Source of the DNA: Bacteroidales bacterium
Lineage (GTDB): Bacteria > Bacteroidota > Bacteroidia > Bacteroidales > UBA7960
Direction: 5' to 3'
DNA: 41,510 bases
Assembly (NCBI GenBank): GCA_019429365.1
Contig: JAHYJD010000021.1
Span: 1-41,510, forward strand
Positions within the stretch are counted from its first letter, which is position 1, and the number at the start of each line of letters is the position of its first letter. Below the pieces are notes generated by a model. The model worked only from the letters and a program-made list of their open reading frames with translations, was not told the origin of the DNA and made no database searches. The position numbers and the translations under genes were made by a program. Positions 15,925 to 24,050 of the stretch are shown here, one piece after another.

Positions 15925-18900
15925 GTGGACCTTTCCCGCCAAAAAATCTATCAAATGCAAGACTCCAGGCTCAGGATGGTTTACGGGCTGCTTTTGCTGG
16001 CACTGGTGGCACTGTTGCTGTCGGAGGTGACCTTTTACTTCCGTGGAAAAAAGATAGATACGGCCGCTGTAGCCTCAGATTTTCAGACCTCTTTTATCCA
16101 AAAGGAAATCCGGCTGAAGGAGTCGCTGCAGTGGTTGGTGTCGATAGCTTCCTCAAATGGTCCCGAACGCCTTACGGAAATTAACCTGGTGAACCTGCTC
16201 GAACCAAGGTTTGAGCGCGATGGACTTACCTATTATATTTTTTCTGCCGATTCACTCCTCTTCTGGTCGCACAATGCCATTCCCATTGGTGACAGCTGGC
16301 GTTGGCTGGAAACCAAAGGTTTGCTTCAGCTGCGCAACGGATGGTACTTCTATCGCACTGCGCAAGCCGGCGAGCTGAACATTGCCGTGTTTGCCACCAT
16401 CAAAACCAGCTTTAAATACCAGAACCGATTTCTGGTGAACGATTACCAACGGGATTTGCCCGTTTCCGGGAATATCTTTTTTATTTCTGACAAGGGTGGG
16501 CGGGGCTATGCCATCCTGGATAAAGACGACGATTTTGCTTTTTCGCTGGTGCCAAGGCGCGAAACCGGGCTTGTTGAGAGCCGTGCATGGATGTGGACGC
16601 TGGCCCTGGCCCTGGCATGTGCTGCCCTTATATTGTTTGTGTATTCGCTGTTCAGGCATTTTTCAAAGCGATTTCACGAGGGTAAGCGCTTGCTGGCACT
16701 GATGGCATTCCCTGCTGCAATGATTGGCCTCAGAGCCTTGCTTTTTTTGTCGGGCTTGCCCTCAGTGTTTTATTATGGCGAACTTTTTTCTCCGGCCCTT
16801 TACGCCACGTCTGCCATGCTTCCCTCACTGGGCGACCTGTTATTTAATGTACTGTTTTTCAGCATTATTGCCTACTTTCTGTTTACCCACCTTAAAGATT
16901 TTAAACTCAGCATTCAACAGAAAAAGCGAAGCCTTTTTGCCGCTTTTCTGCTGCTCTCGCTCATTGTGCTTCTTTGTTTGATGGCCATACAATTGATCCG
17001 TGGCCTGGTGATCGACTCCCGCCTTAATCTGGATGTGAATTTTATTTTCAGCCTCGATATTTACAGCATGGTGGGATTTCTGATCATTGCCAGCATCTTC
17101 TTCTCCTTCTTTTTTCTTGGAATGGTGCTTTTCCGGCTTATTTATCACCTGCTGCAAGGCAAAACAGACTTCTGGAAGCTCTACGTCGCTTCACTCGTGC
17201 TGTTTTTGCTGGCCGATATTTTCCTGGGAGGCTTTAATCTCCTGTTGTGGATGCTCTTTGGGGCGGCAACCCTGGTGTTTGAGCTGGAGCGCAGCCAGCC
17301 ACTCGCCCGCATGGGGTTTACTCCGCTGGTGATTGCCCTGTTTTTGTTCAGTATCATTTCTACTTTTGCCCTTTACCGCTTTAATGGCATAAAAGATAAG
17401 GAGAAGCGCAAAACCTTTGCCCTGAAGCTGGCCTCAGAGCAGGACCCGGTGGCCGAATATCTTTTTCTTGAAATAGAAGAAGCCCTTTATAACGATAATC
17501 AGCTCAAGAACCTGGTATTGCGCGATCCGTACAACGAAGCCGCCATTTACCAATACCTGCAGCACCATTATTTTTATGATTTCTGGGGAAAATACGACCT
17601 GCAGGTCACCGTTTGCGAGCCCGATGAAATACGGCTGATCCTTCCTGCGAACATCGAAATGGCTTGTTCTTGGATTTTCGACGACTATATCCGGTCCTTT
17701 GGAAAACCTACCATCAGCAAAAACCTCATTTACCTGGATAATAACACCGGGCGTAACAGCTATTTTGCCCGCATTATTGTGGAGGGTACTGAAACACACG
17801 ATCAGCAAGTGCTTTACCACGTTAACCTTGAATTTGATGCCAAGTTTGTGGCCCGCGACACTGGATTCCCCGAGCTGCTGATAGACGACAGGGTGGACAT
17901 CAACCGCGAGCTCGTTAACTATTCATACGCTACTTATAAAAGCGGAGAGCTGATCAATAAATTCGGACCCTATATTTACAGCATCGACCTTTCGGTCTAC
18001 GGGGAGTTCAACGAACAGTTCGTGTTTTTTGATTTCGACGATTATCAGCACATGGTGTATTCCAAGGACCAAGACACTCAGCTGATTATCAGCCGCCCGC
18101 GGCAAACTTTCCTGGAGGGCATTGCACCCTTTTCCTACCTGTTTTTGCTTTTCTTTTTGCTGATGGTGATATTTTCACTCCTGGCCAGCCGCCATGACCT
18201 GATGGAGTGGTTCCACCTCAATTTCAAACGGCGTGTACAGGTGTTTATGATCGGACTGGTAATCCTTTCAGTAATTACCATTGGCGGGGCTTCCACCTGG
18301 TTTATGGTCAATATTTACCAGAACAAAAACCTGTCGATCATTAACGAAAAATCGCACAGCGTACTGGTTGAAATGGAGCATTACCTGGCAGGGGAGGAGC
18401 ATCTGGGCGATATTTATGAATACTATTTGTCGGATTTGCTGCTGAAACTTTCCAATGTTTTCTTTACCGATATTAATCTTTACAATCCCGAAGGCGCCCT
18501 GATTGCCTCGAGCCGCCCCAGGGTGTTTGAGGAAGGCCTGGTGGGTTCGCAAATGAACCCTATTGCCTTTTCGCACTTGCGCACCCAGCAAAAAGGCCAG
18601 TTTGTGCATACCGAAAAAATCGGTAATCTCGAATATATTTCGGCTTATGTACCCCTGCGCAACAACAATCACGACTTGCTGGCTTATATTAACCTGCCCT
18701 ATTTTGCCAAGCAAAATGAACTGCGTAACGAGATTTCCTATTTTATGCTGGCCTTCGTCAACATCAACCTGTTGTTGCTGGTGTTTGCCGTGGTGCTGGC
18801 CTTGTTTATTTCCAATCACGTTACCCAGCCCCTGCAGCTAATCCGCGACAGCATTTCCAAGCTGCAGCTGGGCAAAACCGATCATAAGATTCAGTGGACC

Positions 18901-19674
18901 CGCAACGACGAGATCGGGCAGATGGTGAAGGAATACAACCGCATGATTGATGAACTTGCGGTGAGTGCCGACTTACTGGCACGAAGCGAACGTGAGTCGG
19001 CCTGGCGCGAAATGGCCAAACAGGTTGCACATGAAATTAAAAACCCGCTGACACCTATGCGCCTGAGTGTGCAGCACCTCGAAAAGGCCTGGAAAGAACA
19101 GGTGCCTGACTGGGACCAGCGCCTGCAGCGATTTACCAAAACCATGGTGGAACAAATCGACAGTCTATCGCTTATCGCCGGCGAATTTTCTGACTTTGCC
19201 AAGCTGCCGGCCGGAAAAAATGGCCCCATCAACCTGCGTGACTTTGTCCCTGAGGTACTTGACCTGTATACTGACCTTGAAAAAGTGGATGTGAAGCTGA
19301 AAATGCCCGATGGCGAGGAACCCCTGCTGGTATTTGCCGACAGAAACCAGCTGCTGAGGGTGTTCAACAATTTGTTGCGAAACTCAATTCAGGCCTACTC
19401 CAAAGACACTGTTGCCCGCATCCAGATCATTTGTGAAAGCGATGGACGGCTGATTACCTGCCACGTGAAAGACTTTGGCTGCGGCATCCCCAATGAGCTT
19501 AAATCGAACATCTTCAACCCCTATTTTACTACAAAAACCGGCGGCATGGGGCTGGGCCTTTCCATGGTGAAGAACATTATTGAAAACAACAAGGGGCAGG
19601 TGTTTTTCCGCTCGGAAGAAGGCAAAGGCACTACCTTTTCGTTCTTTCTGCCAGCCTTCCAACCCGAAGATTAA
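15925..19674 (+). CDS. Large membrane sensor histidine kinase (HAMP, NtrY-like)
   Basis: The protein has 1249 residues from a GTG start; an ATG 30 bases on (15955, MQDSRLRMVY) is a fair alternative. It has one N-terminal membrane helix with a sensor domain (about 40-210) and then a block of about seven or eight membrane helices (to about 480). A second extracytoplasmic region is followed by two further helices near 740-800, a further sensor region, a final helix (about 945-965), HAMP (about 967-1015), and the kinase with phospho-acceptor H1036 in QVAHEIKNPLTPMR. The ATP-binding part has NNLLRNSIQAY, DFGCGIP and TKTGGMGLGLSMV. No response regulator is adjacent. The septoil-knot-like gene follows 15 bases later. 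Confidence 0.92.
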   Translation: MDLSRQKIYQMQDSRLRMVYGLLLLALVALLLSEVTFYFRGKKIDTAAVASDFQTSFIQKEIRLKESLQWLVSIASSNGPERLTEINLVNLLEPRFERDGLTYYIFSADSLLFWSHNAIPIGDSWRWLETKGLLQLRNGWYFYRTAQAGELNIAVFATIKTSFKYQNRFLVNDYQRDLPVSGNIFFISDKGGRGYAILDKDDDFAFSLVPRRETGLVESRAWMWTLALALACAALILFVYSLFRHFSKRFHEGKRLLALMAFPAAMIGLRALLFLSGLPSVFYYGELFSPALYATSAMLPSLGDLLFNVLFFSIIAYFLFTHLKDFKLSIQQKKRSLFAAFLLLSLIVLLCLMAIQLIRGLVIDSRLNLDVNFIFSLDIYSMVGFLIIASIFFSFFFLGMVLFRLIYHLLQGKTDFWKLYVASLVLFLLADIFLGGFNLLLWMLFGAATLVFELERSQPLARMGFTPLVIALFLFSIISTFALYRFNGIKDKEKRKTFALKLASEQDPVAEYLFLEIEEALYNDNQLKNLVLRDPYNEAAIYQYLQHHYFYDFWGKYDLQVTVCEPDEIRLILPANIEMACSWIFDDYIRSFGKPTISKNLIYLDNNTGRNSYFARIIVEGTETHDQQVLYHVNLEFDAKFVARDTGFPELLIDDRVDINRELVNYSYATYKSGELINKFGPYIYSIDLSVYGEFNEQFVFFDFDDYQHMVYSKDQDTQLIISRPRQTFLEGIAPFSYLFLLFFLLMVIFSLLASRHDLMEWFHLNFKRRVQVFMIGLVILSVITIGGASTWFMVNIYQNKNLSIINEKSHSVLVEMEHYLAGEEHLGDIYEYYLSDLLLKLSNVFFTDINLYNPEGALIASSRPRVFEEGLVGSQMNPIAFSHLRTQQKGQFVHTEKIGNLEYISAYVPLRNNNHDLLAYINLPYFAKQNELRNEISYFMLAFVNINLLLLVFAVVLALFISNHVTQPLQLIRDSISKLQLGKTDHKIQWTRNDEIGQMVKEYNRMIDELAVSADLLARSERESAWREMAKQVAHEIKNPLTPMRLSVQHLEKAWKEQVPDWDQRLQRFTKTMVEQIDSLSLIAGEFSDFAKLPAGKNGPINLRDFVPEVLDLYTDLEKVDVKLKMPDGEEPLLVFADRNQLLRVFNNLLRNSIQAYSKDTVARIQIICESDGRLITCHVKDFGCGIPNELKSNIFNPYFTTKTGGMGLGLSMVKNIIENNKGQVFFRSEEGKGTTFSFFLPAFQPED

Positions 19675-19689
19675 AAGAAAGGAGGTTTT

Positions 19690-20019
19690 GTGAAAAAACT
19701 ACTGCTTTTAGGCTGTTTGCTCCTGCTGTACTGCCTGCCGGTGAGGGCGCAGAAGGTGTATGTGACCAAGTGGAAAAGCGAAGCCACCCATAAGGTGTAT
19801 GTCACCGAATGGAAGAGCGAGGCCAATGTGCTTGCTTACATAACTGAATGGAAGTCAGAAGCCAAGCCAAAATCTGGGCTTTGGTACTTTACCGAATGGA
19901 AAAGCGAAGCCGACATCATTATCTATTATACAGAATGGAAGAGTGAGGCTGACCTCCTGGTGTTCTTCACCCAATGGAAATCAGAAGCATCCTGGAAAAA
20001 AGATACCGGTAAAAAGTAA
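19690..20019 (+). CDS. Secreted six-repeat protein, septoil-knot (DUF6150)-like
   Basis: This 109-residue protein has a clear signal peptide (MKKLLLLGCLLLLYCLPVRA) and then six repeats that end in TEWKSEA (or TKWKSEA, TQWKSEA). Tryptophans lie at 28, 41, 54, 70, 83 and 96, a period of 13 residues with one 16-residue unit. A lysine-rich tail closes it. This pattern fits the family I remember as DUF6150 / 7(1) septoil knot, small domains with a deeply knotted fold; I could not check it. Function is unknown. A strong AAAGGAGG ribosome site 4 bases before the GTG start and the 15-base gap from the kinase gene suggest coexpression with it. Confidence 0.7.
   Translation: MKKLLLLGCLLLLYCLPVRAQKVYVTKWKSEATHKVYVTEWKSEANVLAYITEWKSEAKPKSGLWYFTEWKSEADIIIYYTEWKSEADLLVFFTQWKSEASWKKDTGKK
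19753..19989 (+). repeat. Six in-frame 13-residue WKSEA repeats
   Basis: Each unit codes for an aromatic/aliphatic strand followed by T-E/K/Q-WKSEA. The codons for KSEA differ between most units (AAA/AAG, AGC/TCA/AGT, GAA/GAG, GCC/GCT/GCA), so the repeats are old and conserved as protein, not recent DNA copies. Confidence 0.85.
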
Positions 20020-20039
20020 TCAAATTTAGCTGGTTTGCT

Positions 20040-21116
20040 CTATTGATAAATTCGGGGCTCTACTTCGCCATTGTGAACCATCAGGCCGTTCATGGCCAGG
20101 GCACGCATTTCGTCTTCGCCCGGATACACAAATATAGGCGCAATGTGCTTCACCCTTTCCGAAACGGTTTCCACAAAAGGCTTTCCGTAGGCAATGCCGC
20201 CGGTAAGCAGTATGGCATCCACTTCGCCTTTTAGCACCGTGGACATGGCCCCGATTTCCTTGGCCACCTGGTAGGCCATGGCGTCTTGTATGAGTTGAGC
20301 CTTTTCGTCTCCCGCCTTTCCCATTTTTTCAACATTGTAGGCATCGTTGGTGCCCAGGTAGGCCACATAACCCCCTCTTCCGGTAATCATTTTTCTGATT
20401 TCCTCCTCGGTGTATTTTCCGCTAAAGCACAGTTTCACCAGGCTTCCCACTGGCAGGGTGCCGCTGCGTTCGGGCGAGAATGGGCCTTCGCCGTCAAGGG
20501 CCTGGTTCACATCAATTACGCGGCCTTTGTAGTGGGCTCCAACGCTGATTCCCCCGCCCAAATGCGCAATGATGAGGTTCAGCTCTTCGTAGTGCCGCGA
20601 AGTGGACTTGGCATGCTGCCGGGCAATGGCTTTTTGGTTCAGGGCATGAAAAATAGAGATACGCTCGAGCAATGGGTGCCCCGAGATGCGGGCAATGTGC
20701 TCCAGCTCATCGACTACCACCGGATCGGTAATATAGGCTTTCGCCGAGGGCAACGAATTGGCGATATCGTGGGCAATCAGTCCGCCCAGGTTGGAAGCGT
20801 GCTGCCCAAGGATACCAATTTTCAGGTCGTTTATCATCGCCTCGTTGATCTCGTAAACACCCGATGGAATGGGTTTAACCAATCCTCCCCGGCCAACCAC
20901 CAACACGATTTGGTTAATTTTTATTCCGGCTTCTTCCAGCTCTTTCAGGATGATGGCCTTGCGAAACTCGTACTGGTCGGTAATTTTTTTAAACCCGGCC
21001 AGGTCGTTACAAGAGTGTTTGATGTTTTTCAGGAAGATCTCTTTGGTGCTTCGGAAAACGGCAATTTTGGTGGATGTGGATCCGGGGTTAATGGCAAGAA
21101 TAAGTTCTCGGTCCAT
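20040..21116 (-). CDS. buk: Butyrate kinase
   Basis: This 358-residue enzyme of the acetate/butyrate kinase (ASKHA) family converts butyryl-phosphate plus ADP to butyrate plus ATP, the energy-yielding last step of butyrate or branched acid fermentation. ILAINPGSTSTKIAVF at 5-20 binds the phosphate, and IIAHLGGGISVGAHYKGRVID (about 187) and the ILLTGGIAYGKPFVE segment (about 305) are typical. Length is normal. It lies 23 bases after ptb in the same direction. Branched-chain carboxylates may also be substrates. Its stop is 20 bases from the end of the convergent repeat-protein gene. Confidence 0.94.
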   Translation of the reverse strand: MDRELILAINPGSTSTKIAVFRSTKEIFLKNIKHSCNDLAGFKKITDQYEFRKAIILKELEEAGIKINQIVLVVGRGGLVKPIPSGVYEINEAMINDLKIGILGQHASNLGGLIAHDIANSLPSAKAYITDPVVVDELEHIARISGHPLLERISIFHALNQKAIARQHAKSTSRHYEELNLIIAHLGGGISVGAHYKGRVIDVNQALDGEGPFSPERSGTLPVGSLVKLCFSGKYTEEEIRKMITGRGGYVAYLGTNDAYNVEKMGKAGDEKAQLIQDAMAYQVAKEIGAMSTVLKGEVDAILLTGGIAYGKPFVETVSERVKHIAPIFVYPGEDEMRALAMNGLMVHNGEVEPRIYQ

Positions 21117-21139
21117 GGAAGGGTTTGTGTTTTATGGGA

Positions 21140-22036
21140 TTAATTAATAGCCGCCGCCAGGGCAATGCTGTTGAGTTTGGTTTCGTCGGAGTCGGCCCTT
21201 GAAGTAAGCACAATGGGCGCAGAAGCCCCAAGGATAATGGCGGCGCATTTTGCCTTTGCAAAGTAGATAAAGGCTTTGTAGAGGGCGTTGGCAGCGTCGA
21301 GGTCGGAAGCCACCAGCAGGTCGGCATCGCCAGCCACTGGGCTGATTATGCCTTTATGCTCGGCGCTTTTTTTGCTGATAGCATTGTCGAAAGCCAGGGG
21401 CCCGTCGATGATACAGCCTTTGATCTGTCCGCGGTCGGCCATCTTGGCCAGGGCGCTGGCATCGAGGGTGCTTTTCATATCGGGGTTAACGGTTTCAACG
21501 GCGCTGAGCACGGCCACTTTGGGCGTTTCAATGCCCAGCTTGCGCATATAAGCGGTTGAACTCTTAATAAGGGAAGCTTTTCCGTTGAGGTCGGGGGCGA
21601 TGTTCATGGCGGCATCGGTCAGGCCAATGATCTTGTGATAGGTGGGCAACTCGAAAAGGGCCAGGTGCGAAATCAACTCTCCGGTGCGCAAGCCCCATTC
21701 CTTGTTCAACACCGCGCGCAGCAGGCTGGAGGTGGCCAGGTTGCCCTTCATCAATATGTCGGCCTCTTTGTCTTTTACCAGCTTTACGGCAATGGCGGCT
21801 GCCTTTTCGTTGTCGGGCTCGTCGATGATGCGAAACCCCTCCAGGCTGAACCCCTGCCGATGTGCAATTTCTTCGATTTTTGCCTTATTACCCACCATTA
21901 TGGCTTCTACAATTCCTTTTTTGCTGGCATTAACCACGGCTTCCAGGGCGTTTTCATCGTGGGCGGCGGCCAGTACCAGGCGCTTGGTGGCATGTGCATG
22001 GGCCATGTCCTGCAGTTCCGAAAGCTTCTTTAGCAT
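21140..22036 (-). CDS. ptb: Phosphate butyryltransferase
   Basis: This 298-residue phosphate acetyl/butyryl-transferase swaps CoA of butyryl-CoA for phosphate and hands butyryl-phosphate to Buk. Recognisable parts are KRLVLAAAHDENALEAV (about 18), the NKAKIEEIAHRQGF stretch, LMKGNLATSSLLRAVLNKEWGLR (about 95-118) and ISPVAGDADLLVASDLDAANALYKA (about 225-250). Length is right for Ptb and too short for a bifunctional enoyl-CoA hydratase fusion. It is the first gene of the ptb-buk pair. A TAATTTTG element lies about 40 bases before the start. Confidence 0.93.
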   Translation of the reverse strand: MLKKLSELQDMAHAHATKRLVLAAAHDENALEAVVNASKKGIVEAIMVGNKAKIEEIAHRQGFSLEGFRIIDEPDNEKAAAIAVKLVKDKEADILMKGNLATSSLLRAVLNKEWGLRTGELISHLALFELPTYHKIIGLTDAAMNIAPDLNGKASLIKSSTAYMRKLGIETPKVAVLSAVETVNPDMKSTLDASALAKMADRGQIKGCIIDGPLAFDNAISKKSAEHKGIISPVAGDADLLVASDLDAANALYKAFIYFAKAKCAAIILGASAPIVLTSRADSDETKLNSIALAAAIN

Positions 22037-22076
22037 ATTGATTCTTGAATTGAAAAATGAATGTTTCTTAACGGTT

Positions 22077-22084
22077 CAAAATTA
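22077..22084 (-). promoter_or_regulatory. Possible -7 element for ptb-buk
   Basis: On the minus strand TAATTTTG is a perfect TAnnTTTG match 40 bases before the ptb start. No convincing -33 element is seen. Confidence 0.4.
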
Positions 22085-22140
22085 GTAAATTCTTTTTATT
22101 GAGACTTCATAAATGGCTTATTTGGCGCGCAAAAGCCAAA

Positions 22141-22172
22141 AAAAAGAGGCCCTTGCGGGGCCTCTTTTTTTT
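22141..22172. terminator. Strong terminator between ptb and hsp20
   Basis: AAAAGAGGCCC and GGGCCTCTTTT form a perfect 11-bp stem around a TTGCG loop, with further T on the plus-strand side and A on the other. Because it is a palindrome it can end transcripts in either direction; on the minus strand it ends the hsp20 message. Confidence 0.88.
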
Positions 22173-22188
22173 TAGTTGGGTTTTATGC

Positions 22189-22614
22189 TTAGGCAATCTC
22201 GATGCTGCGGCTCAGGCGGGCCTTTTCGGGCTCAAGCTTGGGAACGCTAACGAAAAGAATGCCATTTTCATAACGCGCGCTGATCTGCTCGGCATTGGTG
22301 GTTTTCGGAATGGTGAATGAACGGGTGAAGTTATCCAGCCCAAACTCGCGGCGAAGGTAGTGGTCTTCCTGCTTGTCTTCTTCCTTCTTTTCAAATGAAA
22401 CCGAAAGTACGCTGTTTTCTACCTGAAGACTGAAATCCTCTTTCTTCATGCCGGGGGCGGCCAGTTGAATCTCGAATTGCTTTTCGTCTTCGCGAATGTT
22501 GGTTGCGGGAGCGCAGCCACAGTTTTTCTCAAAACCGGTTGAATAATTACGCTCCAGCATTTCGTCGAGCATGCTCGAAAACATGGGGCGATTTTGCCAT
22601 CTGATAATTGTCAT
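22189..22614 (-). CDS. Hsp20/alpha-crystallin small heat-shock protein
   Basis: This 141-residue ATP-independent chaperone holds unfolding proteins. The alpha-crystallin domain covers about 43-141 and includes FEIQLAAPGMKKEDFSLQVENSVL and the conserved YENGILFVSVPKLE. The N-terminus (MTIIRWQNRPMFSSMLDEML) is typical of Bacteroidota members. It has an unusually good ribosome site for this phylum, AAGGAGG some 6 bases before the ATG. It stands alone, with its own terminator and a 274-base upstream region carrying inverted repeats. Confidence 0.95.
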   Translation of the reverse strand: MTIIRWQNRPMFSSMLDEMLERNYSTGFEKNCGCAPATNIREDEKQFEIQLAAPGMKKEDFSLQVENSVLSVSFEKKEEDKQEDHYLRREFGLDNFTRSFTIPKTTNAEQISARYENGILFVSVPKLEPEKARLSRSIEIA

Positions 22615-22719
22615 GGGATTTTCCTCCTTATTTTTTGTGAATATTTTAAAATTGAAACTTGTTTTCCTGTGGTGGTCAAATCTTGTTCCTTTTGAAAAAC
22701 GGATAAAAAATCATCACGC

Positions 22720-22793
22720 ATTGCGCCATAATGGCCGAAATTAACCAATTAAGAGGTTTGTATCGTGCCATTTTGGCGCAATCAAATTTCGGC
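22720..22793. repeat. Interlocking inverted repeats upstream of hsp20
   Basis: ATTGCGCCA (22720-22728) pairs with TGGCGCAAT (22774-22782), and GCCGAAATT (22734-22742) pairs with AATTTCGGC (22785-22793). The order is A-B-A'-B', not nested. The tract also holds two similar small palindromes, GCCATAATGGC (22725-22735) and GCCATTTTGGC (22767-22777), 42 bases apart. It could be a tandem operator for the divergent genes, hsp20 and the flippase-like gene. Confidence 0.45.
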
Positions 22794-22835
22794 AAGGGCA
22801 TTACAAACAATTGCCAGCGGGGCGGGTTTAGTATT

Positions 22836-22843
22836 TATCTTTG
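22836..22843 (+). promoter_or_regulatory. Possible -7 element for the flippase-like gene
   Basis: TATCTTTG fits TAnnTTTG exactly, 45 bases before the start codon. TTG at 22811 would be a loose -33 element with a long spacer. Confidence 0.4.
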
Positions 22844-22888
22844 CCTATCAAAGGAAGTTTTTAAAATAATTTTTCGGGACCATACCCA

Positions 22889-23980
22889 ATGGACAGCCAG
22901 CACAAGAAAATCCGAGATTTTTTCCGCTTCAGGCGCATTATTGTGCCCATGGTGCTGGGTTTGGGTGTGGCTACTTTTCTGTTGGTGCGCAATTTCGATG
23001 CCGACGCCTTTCGCGATGTAAACTGGGGTCCGCGCTCGTATTTTTATATTTTCATGTCGCTGCTGCTCATGGTGGTGCGCGATGCGGCCTATATGTACCG
23101 CCTGCGGGTGCTAACCGACGGGCAGCTTTCGTGGCGGCGAAGCTTCGACGTGATCATGCTCTGGGAGTTTGCCTCGGCCGTAACTCCTTCAATTATAGGC
23201 GGTTCGGCTATTGCCCTGTTTATCATTCACCGCGAAGGCGTTAGCATGGGGCGCACCACAGCCATAGTGCTGGTAACGGCCTTTCTCGATGAGCTTTTTT
23301 ACATCCTCATGGTACCGGCCATATTTTTGATCGTAGGTACCCAAGACCTCTTTACGTCGGGAGGCGAGTATGTGCTTATGGACACCCGCTTCGGCACCCA
23401 GGGCATTTTTGCCCTTGGTTATATTTTTATCCTGGTGCTCACCACCATTATCGTTTACGGCGTTTTCGTGAACCCCCGGGGCACCAAATGGATATTGCTG
23501 AGCATTTTCAGGCTTCCTTTCCTGAGGCGGTGGCGCCCCAAAGCGGCCGAAACGGGCAACGAGATCATTATCACCTCGCGCGAGATGAAAGGCAAGCCCT
23601 TTATCTTTTGGATAAAGGCCTTTGCGGGCACCTTTGCCTCATGGACGGCCCGTTTCTGGGTGGTAAACATGCTTATTATGGCTTTTGTGGGCTCGGGCGA
23701 TCACCTGCTCATTTACGGGCGACAATTGGTAATGTGGGTAATTTTGCTAATTAGCCCCACACCCGGAGGCAGCGGCGTGGCCGAAATTGTGTTTAGCGGC
23801 TTCCTGGGCGACTTTATCCCGGCTGGCCTTACCCCAGCCATGGGGCTGATGTGGAGAACCATTAGTTATTATCCTTATCTCTTTATCGGCGCCATCATTT
23901 TGCCTGCCTGGCTCAAGCGGGTGTACACCCCAAAACCCAAACCCGAAACCACCATTGAACCGCCTTTGAAATCTTCTTAA
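22889..23980 (+). CDS. UPF0104/LPG-synthase-type membrane protein, probable lipid flippase
   Basis: This 363-residue polytopic protein of the AglD/MprF-type transmembrane family (lysylphosphatidylglycerol synthase TM region, UPF0104) has about seven or eight hydrophobic helices: near 15-35, 45-65, 90-115, 130-155, 175-200, 245-270, 280-300 and 320-345. Family strings are LWEFASAVTPSIIGGSAIALFIIHREG (about 91-117), the TTAIVLVTAFLDEL helix and LISPTPGGSGVAEIVFSGF (about 290). It lacks the soluble C-terminal synthase domain of MprF. The cardiolipin-synthase-like gene follows after 70 bases. Moving a lipid or isoprenoid-linked sugar across the membrane is a reasonable guess. Confidence 0.85.
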   Translation: MDSQHKKIRDFFRFRRIIVPMVLGLGVATFLLVRNFDADAFRDVNWGPRSYFYIFMSLLLMVVRDAAYMYRLRVLTDGQLSWRRSFDVIMLWEFASAVTPSIIGGSAIALFIIHREGVSMGRTTAIVLVTAFLDELFYILMVPAIFLIVGTQDLFTSGGEYVLMDTRFGTQGIFALGYIFILVLTTIIVYGVFVNPRGTKWILLSIFRLPFLRRWRPKAAETGNEIIITSREMKGKPFIFWIKAFAGTFASWTARFWVVNMLIMAFVGSGDHLLIYGRQLVMWVILLISPTPGGSGVAEIVFSGFLGDFIPAGLTPAMGLMWRTISYYPYLFIGAIILPAWLKRVYTPKPKPETTIEPPLKSS

Positions 23981-24012
23981 AGAGGGCGTTCGTTTTAATC
24001 GGCATATTTATA

Positions 24013-24020
24013 TAAATTTG
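24013..24020 (+). promoter_or_regulatory. Possible -7 element for the phospholipase-D-like gene
   Basis: TAAATTTG fits TAnnTTTG exactly and is 31 bases before the start, in the 70-base gap after the flippase-like gene. A separate promoter is therefore possible, although the two genes may also be read together. Confidence 0.35.
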
Positions 24021-24050
24021 AAGCGCGGTTTAGACCTTCAGATTTAAGGT

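Noticed and set aside
22774-22793. Sigma-54 promoter (TGGC...GC) upstream of hsp20 or the flippase-like gene
   Set aside because: Spacing between the GG and GC doublets is wrong.
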